Below, piece after piece: positions 9,761-18,903 of a stretch of 64,000 nucleotides of DNA; the first letter of the stretch is position 1, and every line of letters starts with the position of its first letter. This DNA comes from Aminobacterium sp. MB27-C1 (GTDB taxonomy: Bacteria > Synergistota > Synergistia > Synergistales > Aminobacteriaceae). The notes beneath the pieces are model-generated. The model saw only the letters and a list, made by a program, of their open reading frames with translations, was not told the origin of the DNA and searched no databases. The DNA is taken from contig NZ_CP133089.1 of assembly GCF_030908405.1 (NCBI RefSeq), positions 1,240,001 to 1,304,000 of the forward strand. The letters run 5' to 3'. A program made the translations under genes and the position numbers.

Positions 9761-11419
9761 CTATAGATTAAGTAAAGCCATATCTTCAACAATAGATTTA
9801 AAAAGTGGGCCGGCTACATCTCCACCATAATAACGTCCTTTTGATGGCTCTCCTATAACTACGAGCATAGCGTATTGAGGAGATTCATAGGGCCAGAATC
9901 CAATAAAGGAAGCCACCCATTTATTTTTTGCATAAACTCCTTTTTCCGCTACCTGCGCTGTACCTGTTTTTCCAGCCAATGTCGTCACCTGTGTATCTGC
10001 CCTTTTGCCTGTTCCATTAATAACAACATCCCTCATTACTTTTCTTACCCATGCTGCAATGGAAGGGCTAACTACCGTCCGAATAACCTCTTTTTGCCCC
10101 TTATATATAACTCGCCCCTTGCTATCTGTTACTTCTGCAACAATGTATGGGCGCAAAAGGTCTCCACCATTTACGATAGCACTTGTCGCAGTTAAAAGAT
10201 GCAAAGGAGTCATACCTATTCCCTGCCCTATCGCTATATTAGCAGGCACAACTCCCCTCCATTGTTCCGGCGATGGTAAAAGGCCAGATTCAACGCCATT
10301 AAGTTCTACACCTATAGGTTGACCAAATCCCCACTCTCTAAGACTGTTATACATATTAAAAGGAGGAATGCGTAACCCTAGCTGCGCCATTCCGACATTT
10401 GAAGATTTTACCACGATATCCCCTAAAGAAAGTTTTCCCCAATTATGATATCCTGCTTCAGAAATTGAACCGTCTGCTACTTTGATTCTGTGAGGAGTTT
10501 TAAATATTTCAGAAGGATAAGTTACTCCCTTTTCAAGAGCAATCGCCACTATAACAGGCTTAAGAGTCGAGCCAGGCTCATAGACCCTACCTATAACACT
10601 GTTAAAAAGTTTTTTGGTATCAAGAAGGTCCTTTCTGTTGTTAGGGTTAAAGCTAGGGACGCTTGCCATTGCTAATATTTCACCTGTTTGAGGATTCATA
10701 CAAAGAGCAGCTCCCCATCGTGCTTTATGCATATTCACTGTCTCTTCCAAACGACGTTCAACTACATATTGAATTCGCATGTCGACTGTCAGGCAAACCT
10801 TTCCCTTATGCTCTATTTTGTCAAGGTCCGATAGTGTTGTTGTCACATCTATTGCCTGACCAGAAGCATCTTTAATAAAAAATCGAATTCCTGGAGGTGA
10901 GTATAAAAACTGATCCCAAACAAATTCTGTTCCACTAAGGCCTTTATCATCAATATCGCAAAAGCCTAAAACGTGAGATAGAAGAACATTTTGTGGATAA
11001 ATACGCTTCTTTTCTTGAATTCTGTAAAGGCCAGGCAAATTCAAAGCACTCATAGCATCTGCTTCTTGCTGGTTTACCTTTCTTGCTACCCAATGAAAGC
11101 GTCCAGATAGAGGTGAAGATATTTTTTTTATTACGCTAGTTGGAAGATGTTTTTTTAGTGCCTGTGCGTTAGAAGGGGCCCAGAAGGCAGGATCGATAAA
11201 GAAACTGTAAGCAGGCACTGACAATGCTAAGGGGTTCCCTTGTGTATCGACAATAGAGCCACGAGTTGTACTTACCGGTATTTCACTCCAATATTGTCTT
11301 TGAGCTTGGCGTACAACTCTTTTATCAGGTAAACAATGTACATAAAAAAGACGAATAATTACAACAATAAATAACAGAAAAACCCAAGGCCAAGGTCCTT
11401 TAAAAAAGTTTTTTTTCAT
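9761..11419 (-). CDS. ftsI: Division-type class B penicillin-binding protein (FtsI/PBP2-like transpeptidase)
   Basis: A membrane-anchored D,D-transpeptidase that cross-links septal peptidoglycan in the periplasm and is the expected partner of FtsW. It has a short cytoplasmic head, one membrane segment (about 10-28), the pedestal region beginning RGSIVDTQGNPLA (53-65), and a transpeptidase domain with the three active-site motifs STLK (284-287), SSN (339-341) and KTGT (484-487). At 552 residues it is normal for FtsI or SpoVD-type proteins. No PASTA domains follow KTGT. The dcw position makes FtsI the best call, though rod-type PBP2 shares the fold. Confidence 0.93.
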   Translation of the reverse strand: MKKNFFKGPWPWVFLLFIVVIIRLFYVHCLPDKRVVRQAQRQYWSEIPVSTTRGSIVDTQGNPLALSVPAYSFFIDPAFWAPSNAQALKKHLPTSVIKKISSPLSGRFHWVARKVNQQEADAMSALNLPGLYRIQEKKRIYPQNVLLSHVLGFCDIDDKGLSGTEFVWDQFLYSPPGIRFFIKDASGQAIDVTTTLSDLDKIEHKGKVCLTVDMRIQYVVERRLEETVNMHKARWGAALCMNPQTGEILAMASVPSFNPNNRKDLLDTKKLFNSVIGRVYEPGSTLKPVIVAIALEKGVTYPSEIFKTPHRIKVADGSISEAGYHNWGKLSLGDIVVKSSNVGMAQLGLRIPPFNMYNSLREWGFGQPIGVELNGVESGLLPSPEQWRGVVPANIAIGQGIGMTPLHLLTATSAIVNGGDLLRPYIVAEVTDSKGRVIYKGQKEVIRTVVSPSIAAWVRKVMRDVVINGTGKRADTQVTTLAGKTGTAQVAEKGVYAKNKWVASFIGFWPYESPQYAMLVVIGEPSKGRYYGGDVAGPLFKSIVEDMALLNL

Positions 11420-11462
11420 CGCGTTATGTCCATGCTATTATCCAAACTTTCGTATAATTAAA

Positions 11463-11879
11463 TTACTCTTTCGCTGTAGCTTGTGAAGAGAATAGCGAAA
11501 AAAGAAAGTCTAAACGCCCTCTATGCGAAGGGGAAAAAGCAACATTTATCGCCTGTCCGTGTAGAGGATTAGTCATGGCAACAAGCACTTGTTCCGTTTT
11601 ATTATTTGCAACCATGCCAAGATGTTGCTGCGAATATCCATAGATAGCTTCTGGAGACGTAAGAGAGGAAAGATCACGACGCATATCCACTTCTTGCATC
11701 TCATAATTTTCTATTTGAAGGTTAATATCATGAAGACGGCCTTCGAGACGAGTAGCATAAAGCCTTAAAACGCCTAATCCCACAAAAGAAAAAACCATAA
11801 CGAACATGAAAGAAACAAAGTAAGGACTTACTTTTCGTCTCGACTCACAAAACTGCTGACACGCTTGAGTATCGTACAC
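11463..11879 (-). CDS. FtsL-like septal protein (single membrane span, coiled coil)
   Basis: A 138-residue protein with a short N-terminal cytosolic part, one membrane segment at about 20-40 (FVSFMFVMVFSFVGLGVL) and a following heptad-rich region (LEGRLHDINLQIENYEMQ) before an SSLTSPEAIYGYSQQHLGM stretch. This layout and the slot between rsmH and the penicillin-binding gene match FtsL, the small divisome linker. Sequence similarity is too weak to name it firmly. The start is GTG at 11879 behind GGGGAGGTGG. Confidence 0.7.
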   Translation of the reverse strand: MYDTQACQQFCESRRKVSPYFVSFMFVMVFSFVGLGVLRLYATRLEGRLHDINLQIENYEMQEVDMRRDLSSLTSPEAIYGYSQQHLGMVANNKTEQVLVAMTNPLHGQAINVAFSPSHRGRLDFLFSLFSSQATAKE

Positions 11880-11896
11880 GATCTGTCCACCTCCCC

Positions 11897-12814
11897 CTAA
11901 ATAGAACTCTCCTTCTCTACTTTTTGGAACGCTCGCAACTTTGCACTTCTCGCTTTGTAATTTCTCTCAACTTCTTCATCGGTAGGTTTTAAGGGTCTGC
12001 GGTTTAAAAGTATTCCCAAACCTGAACTAGCCCACTCTCTCATGGCGTATTTAACGATGCGGTCTTCTAAAGAATGATAACTGACTACGACAATAACTCC
12101 TCCTGGAGCAATATTATCTATAGCAGATGAAAGGCCCTCTTCTAATTCATGCAATTCATCGTTCACATAAATTCTCAACGCCTGAAAGACCTTACGTGCA
12201 GGATGTCCACCCATTTTTCTTTGCACCGGTGCTGGTAAAGAAGCTCTGATAGCATCAACGAGTTGAAATGTTCGTTCTATTGGTCCATTTTTATCCCGAA
12301 ATCTAGCTATACCAGAAGCGATACGCCTTGAATAACGCTCCTCTCCGTACTTCCAAAAGATATCTGCAAGATCTTTTTCTGAGAAAGTATTAATAATATG
12401 AGCAGCAGAAAGCACCCTTTCTTCCTGCACGCCCTCCATCCTCATATCAAGTGGGCCGTCATTCTGAAAAGAAAAACCACGCTCAGGAACGCTAATTTGC
12501 AAATTAGAAACGCCAAGATCAAAAACCACTCCATCCGGCCTCACTTTTTCTTCCATAAGCACTGTAGATAAAGAGCTAAAGGAGCATCTATGAGTAGAAA
12601 CTCTGTGAGAAAAAGGCTCTAGTCTCTTCCTTGCCAAAGAAAGTGCTTCTCTGTCTCTGTCGATACCAATTAATTGAACGTCAGCAAATTCCTTTAATAT
12701 CTCTTCGGCATAACCACCTAACCCTAACGTAGCATCAACAATAATGTGCGGTTCTTCTATATTTTTAAGTTTTTCAATAACTTCATTCACCATAACAGGA
12801 ATATGCTCTATCAT
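11897..12814 (-). CDS. rsmH: 16S rRNA (cytosine(1402)-N4)-methyltransferase RsmH (MraW)
   Basis: RsmH methylates N4 of C1402 in the decoding centre of 16S rRNA. The 305-residue protein begins MIEHIPVMVNEVIE, has the SAM-binding DATLGLGGYAEEIL (about 27-40), the RGFSFQNDGPLDMRM block and VVSYHSLEDRIVK, all diagnostic. The ATG shares its first base with the mraZ stop (TGATG), and the gene is followed by the FtsL-like frame, so it is the second gene of the dcw operon. Confidence 0.96.
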   Translation of the reverse strand: MIEHIPVMVNEVIEKLKNIEEPHIIVDATLGLGGYAEEILKEFADVQLIGIDRDREALSLARKRLEPFSHRVSTHRCSFSSLSTVLMEEKVRPDGVVFDLGVSNLQISVPERGFSFQNDGPLDMRMEGVQEERVLSAAHIINTFSEKDLADIFWKYGEERYSRRIASGIARFRDKNGPIERTFQLVDAIRASLPAPVQRKMGGHPARKVFQALRIYVNDELHELEEGLSSAIDNIAPGGVIVVVSYHSLEDRIVKYAMREWASSGLGILLNRRPLKPTDEEVERNYKARSAKLRAFQKVEKESSI

Positions 12815-13239
12815 CAGAATCCCTCTATTTCTTCTGCTATTGCTGGTAACTCTTCCATGATCTGCAAGCTATAAGTGTTCCAAAGTTCTTTATCCCATAA
12901 CTCTATATGATCACTTACTCCGACAAAAAGAGCGTCTGATTGTAGAGATGCATGATCACGAAGCAGCTGTGGGATAAGTATTCGGCCTGCACTATCGATA
13001 GGAAGCTCGTGGGCACTTGCTAACATTACACGCATAAGTCCTCTCGATTTGCTTTTTGAGAAAGGAAGTTCTTGCAACTTTTCGAGAACTCTTGACCAAT
13101 TTGACATGGGATAAATAGATACACACTGATCAATACCTATAGTGGCAACCACACATTGGCCGAGTTCCTGCCGGAATTTAGCAGGAAGAACTGTTCTACC
13201 TTTTGAGTCGACCTTGTGTTCATAGGTTCCCACCAACAT
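12814..13239 (-). CDS. mraZ: Transcriptional regulator MraZ
   Basis: MraZ is an AbrB-fold DNA-binding protein that forms rings and controls the dcw operon it heads. The ATG at 13239 is chosen because GGGAGGA stands six bases upstream. A longer frame from GTG at 13254 would begin within that site. The product of about 141 residues has both DxxGR/LP repeats: VDSKGRTVLPAKFRQEL near the N-terminus and IDSAGRILIPQLLRDHA in the second half. Its stop overlaps the rsmH start. Confidence 0.96.
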   Translation of the reverse strand: MLVGTYEHKVDSKGRTVLPAKFRQELGQCVVATIGIDQCVSIYPMSNWSRVLEKLQELPFSKSKSRGLMRVMLASAHELPIDSAGRILIPQLLRDHASLQSDALFVGVSDHIELWDKELWNTYSLQIMEELPAIAEEIEGF

Positions 13240-13249
13240 GGGGATTCCT

Positions 13250-13293
13250 CCCACTTTATGACATTTTCTACCACTTTATCCCACATTATCACC
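13250..13293 (-). promoter_or_regulatory. Probable MraZ-binding repeats at the dcw promoter
   Basis: On the minus strand just upstream of mraZ, GTGG-type boxes recur at a ten-base interval: GTGGGATAAA (starting at 13284), GTGGTAGAAA (13274), a degenerate ATGTCATAAA (13264) and GTGGGAGGAA (13254, which doubles as the ribosome binding site). A GTGATAAT box precedes them. MraZ proteins studied elsewhere bind short GTG(G)-containing direct repeats upstream of their own gene. A possible -10 (GATAAT, 13285-13290) overlaps the first box, and no strong -35 is seen. Confidence 0.65.
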
Positions 13294-13307
13294 CTTTCTA
13301 AATAACA

Positions 13308-13360
13308 AATAAGCCCATAGAACCATAAAAATCTCTTTTTAATGGTTCTATGGGCTTATT
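13308..13360 (-). terminator. Terminator after RNase P RNA
   Basis: An 18-base perfect inverted repeat (13308-13325 with 13343-13360) encloses an A/T loop and is followed on the minus strand by TTATTTGTTATTT. It lies downstream of rnpB and upstream of the dcw promoter, so it isolates the two units. It could act in both directions. Confidence 0.85.
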
Positions 13361-13380
13361 TTTCATCAAACTATAATAAT

Positions 13381-13719
13381 AAGGAGCACTTTATAAGCCG
13401 GGTTCTGTATGAAAAATGGTCATTTATCTAGTAAAAACCTCGCGGTTTTTCTCAAGCGACCGTACCCAGAGGTCAGCGGGCAGCCTCATCCCTCTCTATT
13501 CGGTCTTGCTCCGGGCGGGGTTTGCCAAGCATATCAGTTGCCTGATACCTGGTGGGCTCTTACCCCACCTTTTCACCCTTACTTCAAAAAGAAGCGGTAT
13601 CTCTCTGTGGCACTTTCCTTTGGTTTGCACCAACTGGACGTTATCCAGCGCCCTTGCCCTATGGAGCCCGGACTTTCCTCTACACTATAAAAGTATAGCG
13701 ACCATTTAAAATACTCCTT
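13381..13719 (-). ncRNA. rnpB: RNase P RNA (bacterial type A-like)
   Basis: The catalytic RNA that removes tRNA 5' leaders. The minus strand carries GAGGAAAGTCCGGGCTCC near the 5' end and the 3' ACAGAACCCGGCTTA, the universal ends of bacterial RNase P RNA, with CAAGACCGAATAGAGAGG between them. The outer helix P1 forms from AAGGAGTATTTTA (13719-13707) with TAAAGTGCTCCTT (13393-13381), thirteen pairs including G-U. Those ends define the coordinates to within a few bases. The gene is about 340 nucleotides and is followed by a strong terminator. Confidence 0.95.
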
Positions 13720-13726
13720 AAGGCTT

Positions 13727-13755
13727 ATTTTAGCATGTTTTTCTTCTTTTTGTTA
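13727..13755 (-). promoter_or_regulatory. Possible rnpB promoter
   Basis: TAAAAT (13727-13732) preceded by TGC suits a -10 for rnpB, whose 5' end is about seven bases downstream. TAACAA lies 17 bases upstream as a weak -35. It overlaps the region holding the divergent cheR promoter. Confidence 0.45.
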
Positions 13756-13756
13756 T

Positions 13757-13786
13757 TTGAATGCTGTTTATGGTATATAGTATTAT
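13757..13786 (+). promoter_or_regulatory. Possible cheR promoter
   Basis: TTGAAT (13757-13762), an 18-base spacer and TATTAT (13781-13786) lie 38 bases before the cheR ATG. The match to a vegetative promoter is fair. A flagellar-type sigma site was not seen. Confidence 0.45.
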
Positions 13787-13824
13787 TTGTTAATATAACT
13801 CAAATATTCTTATGAGGTGACATT

Positions 13825-14628
13825 ATGCCAGAACGGAAAAATTACGACTCTCCTGAATACGACATCTTTAAAAAGAAAATAAAATCAATGACAGGTTTAG
13901 ATCTTAATTCTTATAAAAATCAAATTCATCGGCGCGTTCACATGCTTATGCAGCGATGGGATGTAACATCGTATGAAATATACTACGAAATCATAAAGAA
14001 AGACGACAAGAAACTTCGTGAATTTTTAGATTATTTAACAATCAACGTCTCCGAGTTTTTCAGAAATCTTCCACGATGGCAAGACTTAGAAATGAAAATC
14101 ATTCCAGAGCTTATAAAAACGAGAGGGTCAAAACGATTAAAGCTATGGAGTGCAGGATGTGCTACAGGTGAAGAACCTTATTCACTTGCAATTTTGTCTT
14201 CAGAAACAGGATTAAGTTGTCCTCCACACGTACTGGCTAGTGATATTGATGAAGGGGCTATAAAAATAGCTAAAAATGGAGTTTACCAAAAAAAGCAAAC
14301 CATTAATATCCTTCAAGAGCGTATAACGAAATATTTTACTTCAATTGACAGTGAAACATTAGAGATTAAAAACGACGTTAAAAAGCGTGTTTCGTTTGAA
14401 CGTATCAATCTCATAGAAGATGGATTTAAGAATGATTTTGATTTAATTTTATGCAGAAACGTCGTTATTTATTTTGAAGCTGAGACTAAAAGAAAACTTT
14501 ATGAAAAATTCTTCAAGGCACTAAGGCCTGGCGGTTGTTTATTAGTCGGATCTACAGAACAGATTTTTGAACATAGAAGCATAGGTTTTGAATCTGCAGG
14601 CCCCTTTATTTATCGAAAACCACAATAA
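13825..14628 (+). CDS. cheR: Chemotaxis protein methyltransferase CheR
   Basis: CheR methylates glutamates on chemoreceptors using S-adenosylmethionine. The 267-residue product has the N-terminal helical CheR domain (about 5-70), then the SAM domain with LKLWSAGCATGEEPYSLA (about 109-126), SDIDEGAIKIAKNGVY, and LILCRNVVIYFE near 210. ATG at 13825 follows GAGGTG with a good spacing. It is the only plus-strand gene in the first 33 kb and stands alone between rnpB and the ATPase operon. No cheB, cheA or cheW is nearby, though a chemoreceptor lies at 28143-30227. Confidence 0.95.
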   Translation: MPERKNYDSPEYDIFKKKIKSMTGLDLNSYKNQIHRRVHMLMQRWDVTSYEIYYEIIKKDDKKLREFLDYLTINVSEFFRNLPRWQDLEMKIIPELIKTRGSKRLKLWSAGCATGEEPYSLAILSSETGLSCPPHVLASDIDEGAIKIAKNGVYQKKQTINILQERITKYFTSIDSETLEIKNDVKKRVSFERINLIEDGFKNDFDLILCRNVVIYFEAETKRKLYEKFFKALRPGGCLLVGSTEQIFEHRSIGFESAGPFIYRKPQ

Positions 14629-14650
14629 AATAAGGTAAAAAGCATACAAA

Positions 14651-14687
14651 AGGAGCAGAGGCATAATAACCTCTGCTCCTTTTTTTT
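14651..14687. terminator. Bidirectional terminator between cheR and the ATPase operon
   Basis: AGGAGCAGAGG (14651-14661) pairs with CCTCTGCTCCT (14670-14680) and is followed by seven T on the plus strand. The complementary run of A before the stem gives U-residues for the minus strand too. It serves both converging units. Confidence 0.85.
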
Positions 14688-14694
14688 CTTGGGT

Positions 14695-15318
14695 CTAGTG
14701 AGAGCGAACGATATCTTTAATCTTCATCAACCGGCTAAGAGTCGAGCGCTCTTGTTCATCGAGCTTCATCGTTATATAACGAATCGTCTCGTTGAAGTTT
14801 GGAATCATAACATGTTCAAGAGCATTGACACGACGTCTTGTTTTTTCAATTTCTGAAGCCATAAGACGAATCGCTTTCTCTTTTGCTGCGAGTGTAATAA
14901 GTCTCGGAAGCAACTTTGAAAACTGTTCCAAAGCAACATCAAGGCTTCCTTGCGTTGTGGCAAGACCGTAGCTAAAAGGATTTCCTTCCTGTTCAACAGC
15001 ATATTCCGGAACAACAACACTCATAACATTTTTCTTAGCAACACTCAAATTACAGCGAGTACCAGAAATCATGAGAGCTTGTTCCAACATTACTGGTAAT
15101 GTCTGTGCCCGTGCAAGAAGGAAGCTGCGATAACATGCCATCAATTCTGACTCTAACTCCTCGCGGAGAGCTTTGGCTTCACGTGCACGTTCAAGAAACT
15201 CCTTAATCAAAGCATCCTGTTTATCTTTAAGAAGCTTATGACCGCGCTTCGCAACAACAAGTCGCTTTTTTAAACGTGATAACTCCATCCGGTTGGGGTT
15301 GACGTTCAACCGAGCCAT
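14695..15318 (-). CDS. ntpD: V-type ATP synthase/ATPase subunit D
   Basis: Subunit D is the coiled-coil central rotor shaft of V/A-type ATPases. The 207-residue frame begins MARLNVNPNRMELSRLKKRL, the typical family start, and is helical throughout with a second coiled coil near the C-terminus (LEHVMIPNFNETIRYI). ATG at 15318 lies 13 bases after the subunit B stop. It is the last gene of the operon, followed by a terminator. Confidence 0.95.
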   Translation of the reverse strand: MARLNVNPNRMELSRLKKRLVVAKRGHKLLKDKQDALIKEFLERAREAKALREELESELMACYRSFLLARAQTLPVMLEQALMISGTRCNLSVAKKNVMSVVVPEYAVEQEGNPFSYGLATTQGSLDVALEQFSKLLPRLITLAAKEKAIRLMASEIEKTRRRVNALEHVMIPNFNETIRYITMKLDEQERSTLSRLMKIKDIVRSH

Positions 15319-15331
15319 ACTTCGTCACCCC

Positions 15332-16753
15332 CTACTCTGTAGCAGAAACTGCTTCTTTGTTTGTCTCCTCTTCGTGCAGCCTCGGTTTAAGATACTTCTC
15401 AATGTAAGCATCGCGAATACGCTTGAGTTCCTTCACCGGGATCATCGTTAAGAGATTCCAACCTAATTCAAGAGTCTCTTTCACTGTACGATTTTCATAC
15501 TCCCCTTGGCGCACGTATTTATCCTCGAACTTATCAGCAAAACTTGCGAAAGCTTTATCTTCTTCAGTTAAAGCACCTTCACCAAGAATAACTGCAAGTT
15601 CTTTTGCTTCTTTACCTCGTGCATATGCCGCAAAGAGCTGGTTCATAAGGTCAGCGTGATCTTCCCGTGTTTTCTCCTTACCAATGCCCTTATCTTTCAA
15701 ACGAGAAAGAGAAGGCATAACGTCTACTGGCGGATAGATACCCTTTCTGTGAAGCCCACGGCTCAAAATGATCTGCCCCTCTGTAATATATCCAGTGAGG
15801 TCTGGAATCGGGTGCGTTTTATCATCTTCAGGCATTGTCAAAATTGGAATCTGGGTGATAGATCCTTTCTTACCTTTAAGACGACCGGCTCTCTCATACA
15901 TAGTCGCAAGGTCGGTGTAAAGATATCCAGGATAACCTCTACGTCCAGGAACCTCTTTACGAGCTGCTGAAATTTCACGAAGAGCTTCGCAGTAGTTCGT
16001 CAAGTCTGTCAGAATAACAACGACGTGCATGTCCTGCTCAAAAGCAAGGTACTCTGCAGCAGTCAACGCTAATCGAGGTGTTGTAATACGCTCAATTGCA
16101 GGGTCATCTGCCAAGTTAACAAACATAACCGTTCTCTGAATAGCGCCTGTTCTTCTAAAATCTTCCATGAAGAAAGATGCTTCTTCAAATGTAATACCCA
16201 TAGCGGCAAAAACGACGGCGAAATCTTCGTGTCCACTGATAACAGTCGCCTGACGAGCAATTTGTGCAGCCATACGGTTGTGAGGAAGTCCGCTTCCGGA
16301 GAATATAGGAAGCTTCTGTCCTCGAACCATTGGGTTCATTCCATCAATGGTAGAAATTCCTGTCTGAATAAATTCAGAAGGATAATCCCGAGAGAACGGA
16401 TTCATAGGCATACCGTTAATATCCAACTTCTTATCTGGAAGAATCGGAGCTCCACCATCTATAGGTTCGCCTCGTCCGTTAAAAATGCGCCCCAACATAT
16501 CACGGCTCACTGGCAGGGTAAGAACTTTTCCAAGGAAGCGAAGTTTTGTTTCCTTAATGTCTATACCATCTGTTCCTTCGAATACCTGAACGAGAGCTCT
16601 ATCAGACGTTATTTCGAGAACACGGCCACGGCGCATTTCTCCGCTAGCTAGCTCTATCTCAACGAGCTCGTCGTAACGCACATCCTTGGTTTTTTCCACA
16701 ACCAGGAGCGGGCCCGACAGTTCTGTGATAGTACTATACTCCTTAGGCAGCAT
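15332..16753 (-). CDS. ntpB: V-type ATP synthase/ATPase subunit B
   Basis: Subunit B is the non-catalytic nucleotide-binding partner of A in the V1/A1 head. The start is placed at ATG 16753 ([14 protein letters not shown]), inside the end of subunit A by 11 bases. A longer frame adds ten residues with no family resemblance. At 473 residues the length is normal. [20 protein letters not shown] replaces the Walker A loop, as expected for [21 protein letters not shown] and [17 protein letters not shown] are further family blocks. Confidence 0.96.
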   Translation of the reverse strand: MLPKEYSTITELSGPLLVVEKTKDVRYDELVEIELASGEMRRGRVLEITSDRALVQVFEGTDGIDIKETKLRFLGKVLTLPVSRDMLGRIFNGRGEPIDGGAPILPDKKLDINGMPMNPFSRDYPSEFIQTGISTIDGMNPMVRGQKLPIFSGSGLPHNRMAAQIARQATVISGHEDFAVVFAAMGITFEEASFFMEDFRRTGAIQRTVMFVNLADDPAIERITTPRLALTAAEYLAFEQDMHVVVILTDLTNYCEALREISAARKEVPGRRGYPGYLYTDLATMYERAGRLKGKKGSITQIPILTMPEDDKTHPIPDLTGYITEGQIILSRGLHRKGIYPPVDVMPSLSRLKDKGIGKEKTREDHADLMNQLFAAYARGKEAKELAVILGEGALTEEDKAFASFADKFEDKYVRQGEYENRTVKETLELGWNLLTMIPVKELKRIRDAYIEKYLKPRLHEEETNKEAVSATE

Positions 16754-18539
16754 CACTATCGCCCCCCACTGGTATAAGTGCATTTATCTCAGATTTCATT
16801 GTTGCATCAAGAGAATCAAGCTGAGATATTTCTTTTTCATCAACATAACGCATACGTGCAATTTGCTCACGTACAGGCAAGTTGAAGACTTCATCCATTG
16901 ACGCCCCTCGTTTAAGTGCATCCATACCAAGATGATGGAATATCAGTATGTTCTTCAGCATCTTAAACTGTTTTTCCATAGAAGCATATGTATCGATTTC
17001 ATGGAAAGCATTCTGGTGAAGGAAATCTTCTCTCAAAGATTTCGAAGTTTCAAGAACCATACGTTCTTCCTTAGAGAGAGCGTCAACTCCAACAAGTCGT
17101 ACAATCTCTCTAAGCTGATCTTCTTCTTCGAGAAGAGACATGCCTTCAACTCGTAAGCCACTCCACTCATCATCGAACTTTGTATCCCAATACTTATCAA
17201 GAGTATCCGTATAAAGAGAATAGCTCAAAAGCCAATTTATGGCTGGGAAGTGTCGCTGATAAGCCAAGCTTGCATCAAGTCCCCAGAAAACCTTTGTAAC
17301 TCGTAATGTGTTCTGGCTAACAGGCTCTGAAAGGTCTCCACCAGGAGGAGAAACTGCTCCGATAGCTGTTACGGATCCCTCTCTGCCGTCTGAGCCTAAG
17401 CAAATAGCACGACCAGCTCTTTCATAGAAAGATGCAAGTCGTGTACCCAAATATGCAGGATATCCTTCTTCACCTGGCATTTCTTCAAGACGTCCGGACA
17501 TTTCACGAAGAGCCTCAGCCCAACGGCTTGTAGAGTCTGCCATCAAAGCAACTGAATATCCCATATCGCGATAATATTCAGCCATTGTAATAGCTGTATA
17601 AATGCTCGCTTCTCGGGCAGCAACAGGCATATTCGATGTATTAGCGATAAGAACCGTACGTTTCATCAATGGTTCTCCAGAACGAGGGTCTTCCAACTCA
17701 GGGAATTCAAGAAGAACGTCTGTCATTTCGTTACCACGTTCGCCGCAACCAACGTAAACAACAATATCCGACTCTGCCCACTTAGCCAATTGGTGCTGAA
17801 TAACTGTCTTTCCAGATCCGAAAGGACCGGGGACACATGCTGTTCCACCTTTGGCTATGGGGAAAAATGCGTCTACAACACGCTGTCCAGTGGTAAGAGG
17901 GATAATGGGCGGTAAACGACGCGCAACTGGGCGAGGTTTACGTACAGGCCAACGCTGCAACATTGCAACATTGGTTTCCTTTCCGTCTTTATTTTTAATG
18001 ACAGCTACCGTTTCTTCTACAGTAAATTCTCCATCTTTAATGTCAGCAACCGTTCCTGCAACACCGTAGGGAACCATTATTCTATGCTCGACAAGAACTG
18101 TTTCTCTAACAACACCGAGAACATCTCCAGCCTTAACTGCGTCTCCGGCTTTTACGCGAGGTTCAAATTTCCATTTTTTATTTCTATCGATTGCAGGTAC
18201 ATCGATACCACGAGATATAAAGTGGCTTTTAGCCGCTTCTTCAATTAAGTTCAAAGGACGCTGAACTCCATCGTAAAACTGCTCTATGATTCCTGGACCT
18301 AACTCGACGCTCAAGGGTGCCCCAGTACTGATAACAGGTTCGCCTGGCATAAGACCTGATGTTTCTTCGTAGGCCTGGATCGAAGCAAGGTCACCCTTAA
18401 GTTCGATTATCTCACCTACTAGTCCTATATTACCGACTCGCACAACGTCATACATACTGGCGCCATACATACCCTTTGCGACAACAAGCGGTCCGGATAT
18501 TTTTTCTATGGTCCCTTTAATGACCTTTTCCGTGGCCAC
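16743..18539 (-). CDS. ntpA: V-type ATP synthase/ATPase catalytic subunit A
   Basis: Subunit A hydrolyses or makes ATP in the V1/A1 head. The 598-residue product has the Walker A loop GPFGSGKT (about 238-245), the long non-homologous insert of A subunits between about 110 and 200, [34 protein letters not shown] with the Walker B region, and [17 protein letters not shown]. The start is GTG at 18539, nine bases after GGAGG. The stop lies within the first codons of subunit B, so the two are translationally coupled. Confidence 0.97.
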   Translation of the reverse strand: MATEKVIKGTIEKISGPLVVAKGMYGASMYDVVRVGNIGLVGEIIELKGDLASIQAYEETSGLMPGEPVISTGAPLSVELGPGIIEQFYDGVQRPLNLIEEAAKSHFISRGIDVPAIDRNKKWKFEPRVKAGDAVKAGDVLGVVRETVLVEHRIMVPYGVAGTVADIKDGEFTVEETVAVIKNKDGKETNVAMLQRWPVRKPRPVARRLPPIIPLTTGQRVVDAFFPIAKGGTACVPGPFGSGKTVIQHQLAKWAESDIVVYVGCGERGNEMTDVLLEFPELEDPRSGEPLMKRTVLIANTSNMPVAAREASIYTAITMAEYYRDMGYSVALMADSTSRWAEALREMSGRLEEMPGEEGYPAYLGTRLASFYERAGRAICLGSDGREGSVTAIGAVSPPGGDLSEPVSQNTLRVTKVFWGLDASLAYQRHFPAINWLLSYSLYTDTLDKYWDTKFDDEWSGLRVEGMSLLEEEDQLREIVRLVGVDALSKEERMVLETSKSLREDFLHQNAFHEIDTYASMEKQFKMLKNILIFHHLGMDALKRGASMDEVFNLPVREQIARMRYVDEKEISQLDSLDATMKSEINALIPVGGDSDAA

Positions 18540-18564
18540 AATAAATCGCCTCCAGCATAAAAGT

Positions 18565-18903
18565 CTATTTCACTGCAAAGATATCCATCCCAACCGCTCG
18601 TTCCACGCTATTTCGGATGGATGCTAGCCCAGCTCCAGAACCTCCCTTGAGGCCAGGAATAGGCAATACGCTCACAGGATATTCTTCATTAATACTGTCC
18701 ACAACAGACATATATTTCACAAAAAGAAATTCCTGTATAAAAACAACCGCATACTTCTCTTTGGCTAATTTCAGAAGGAGAGTTGCAAACTTCTCATCAT
18801 CTTCTTCAGAGATCACGAAAGGTTTAACCCCCACTGCCTGAAAAGGAAGTACTGTTTCGTATTCGCCAATGGCTGCCATTGGTTGGTTCAGTTCATTAGC
18901 CAC
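18565..18903 (-). CDS. ntpG: V-type ATP synthase/ATPase subunit F (NtpG)
   Basis: Subunit F binds the lower end of the D shaft. The 112-residue frame carries [15 protein letters not shown] and [12 protein letters not shown] in the first two thirds and ends with [20 protein letters not shown], the conserved loop of the family. GTG at 18903 overlaps the last codons of subunit C by eight bases. Names differ between systems: F in archaeal and thermophile usage, G in Enterococcus. Confidence 0.92.
   Translation of the reverse strand: MANELNQPMAAIGEYETVLPFQAVGVKPFVISEEDDEKFATLLLKLAKEKYAVVFIQEFLFVKYMSVVDSINEEYPVSVLPIPGLKGGSGAGLASIRNSVERAVGMDIFAVK

Noticed and set aside
13409-13709. Two overlapping open frames of 93 and 97 codons on the plus strand
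   Set aside because: They lie wholly within RNase P RNA, on the opposite strand.
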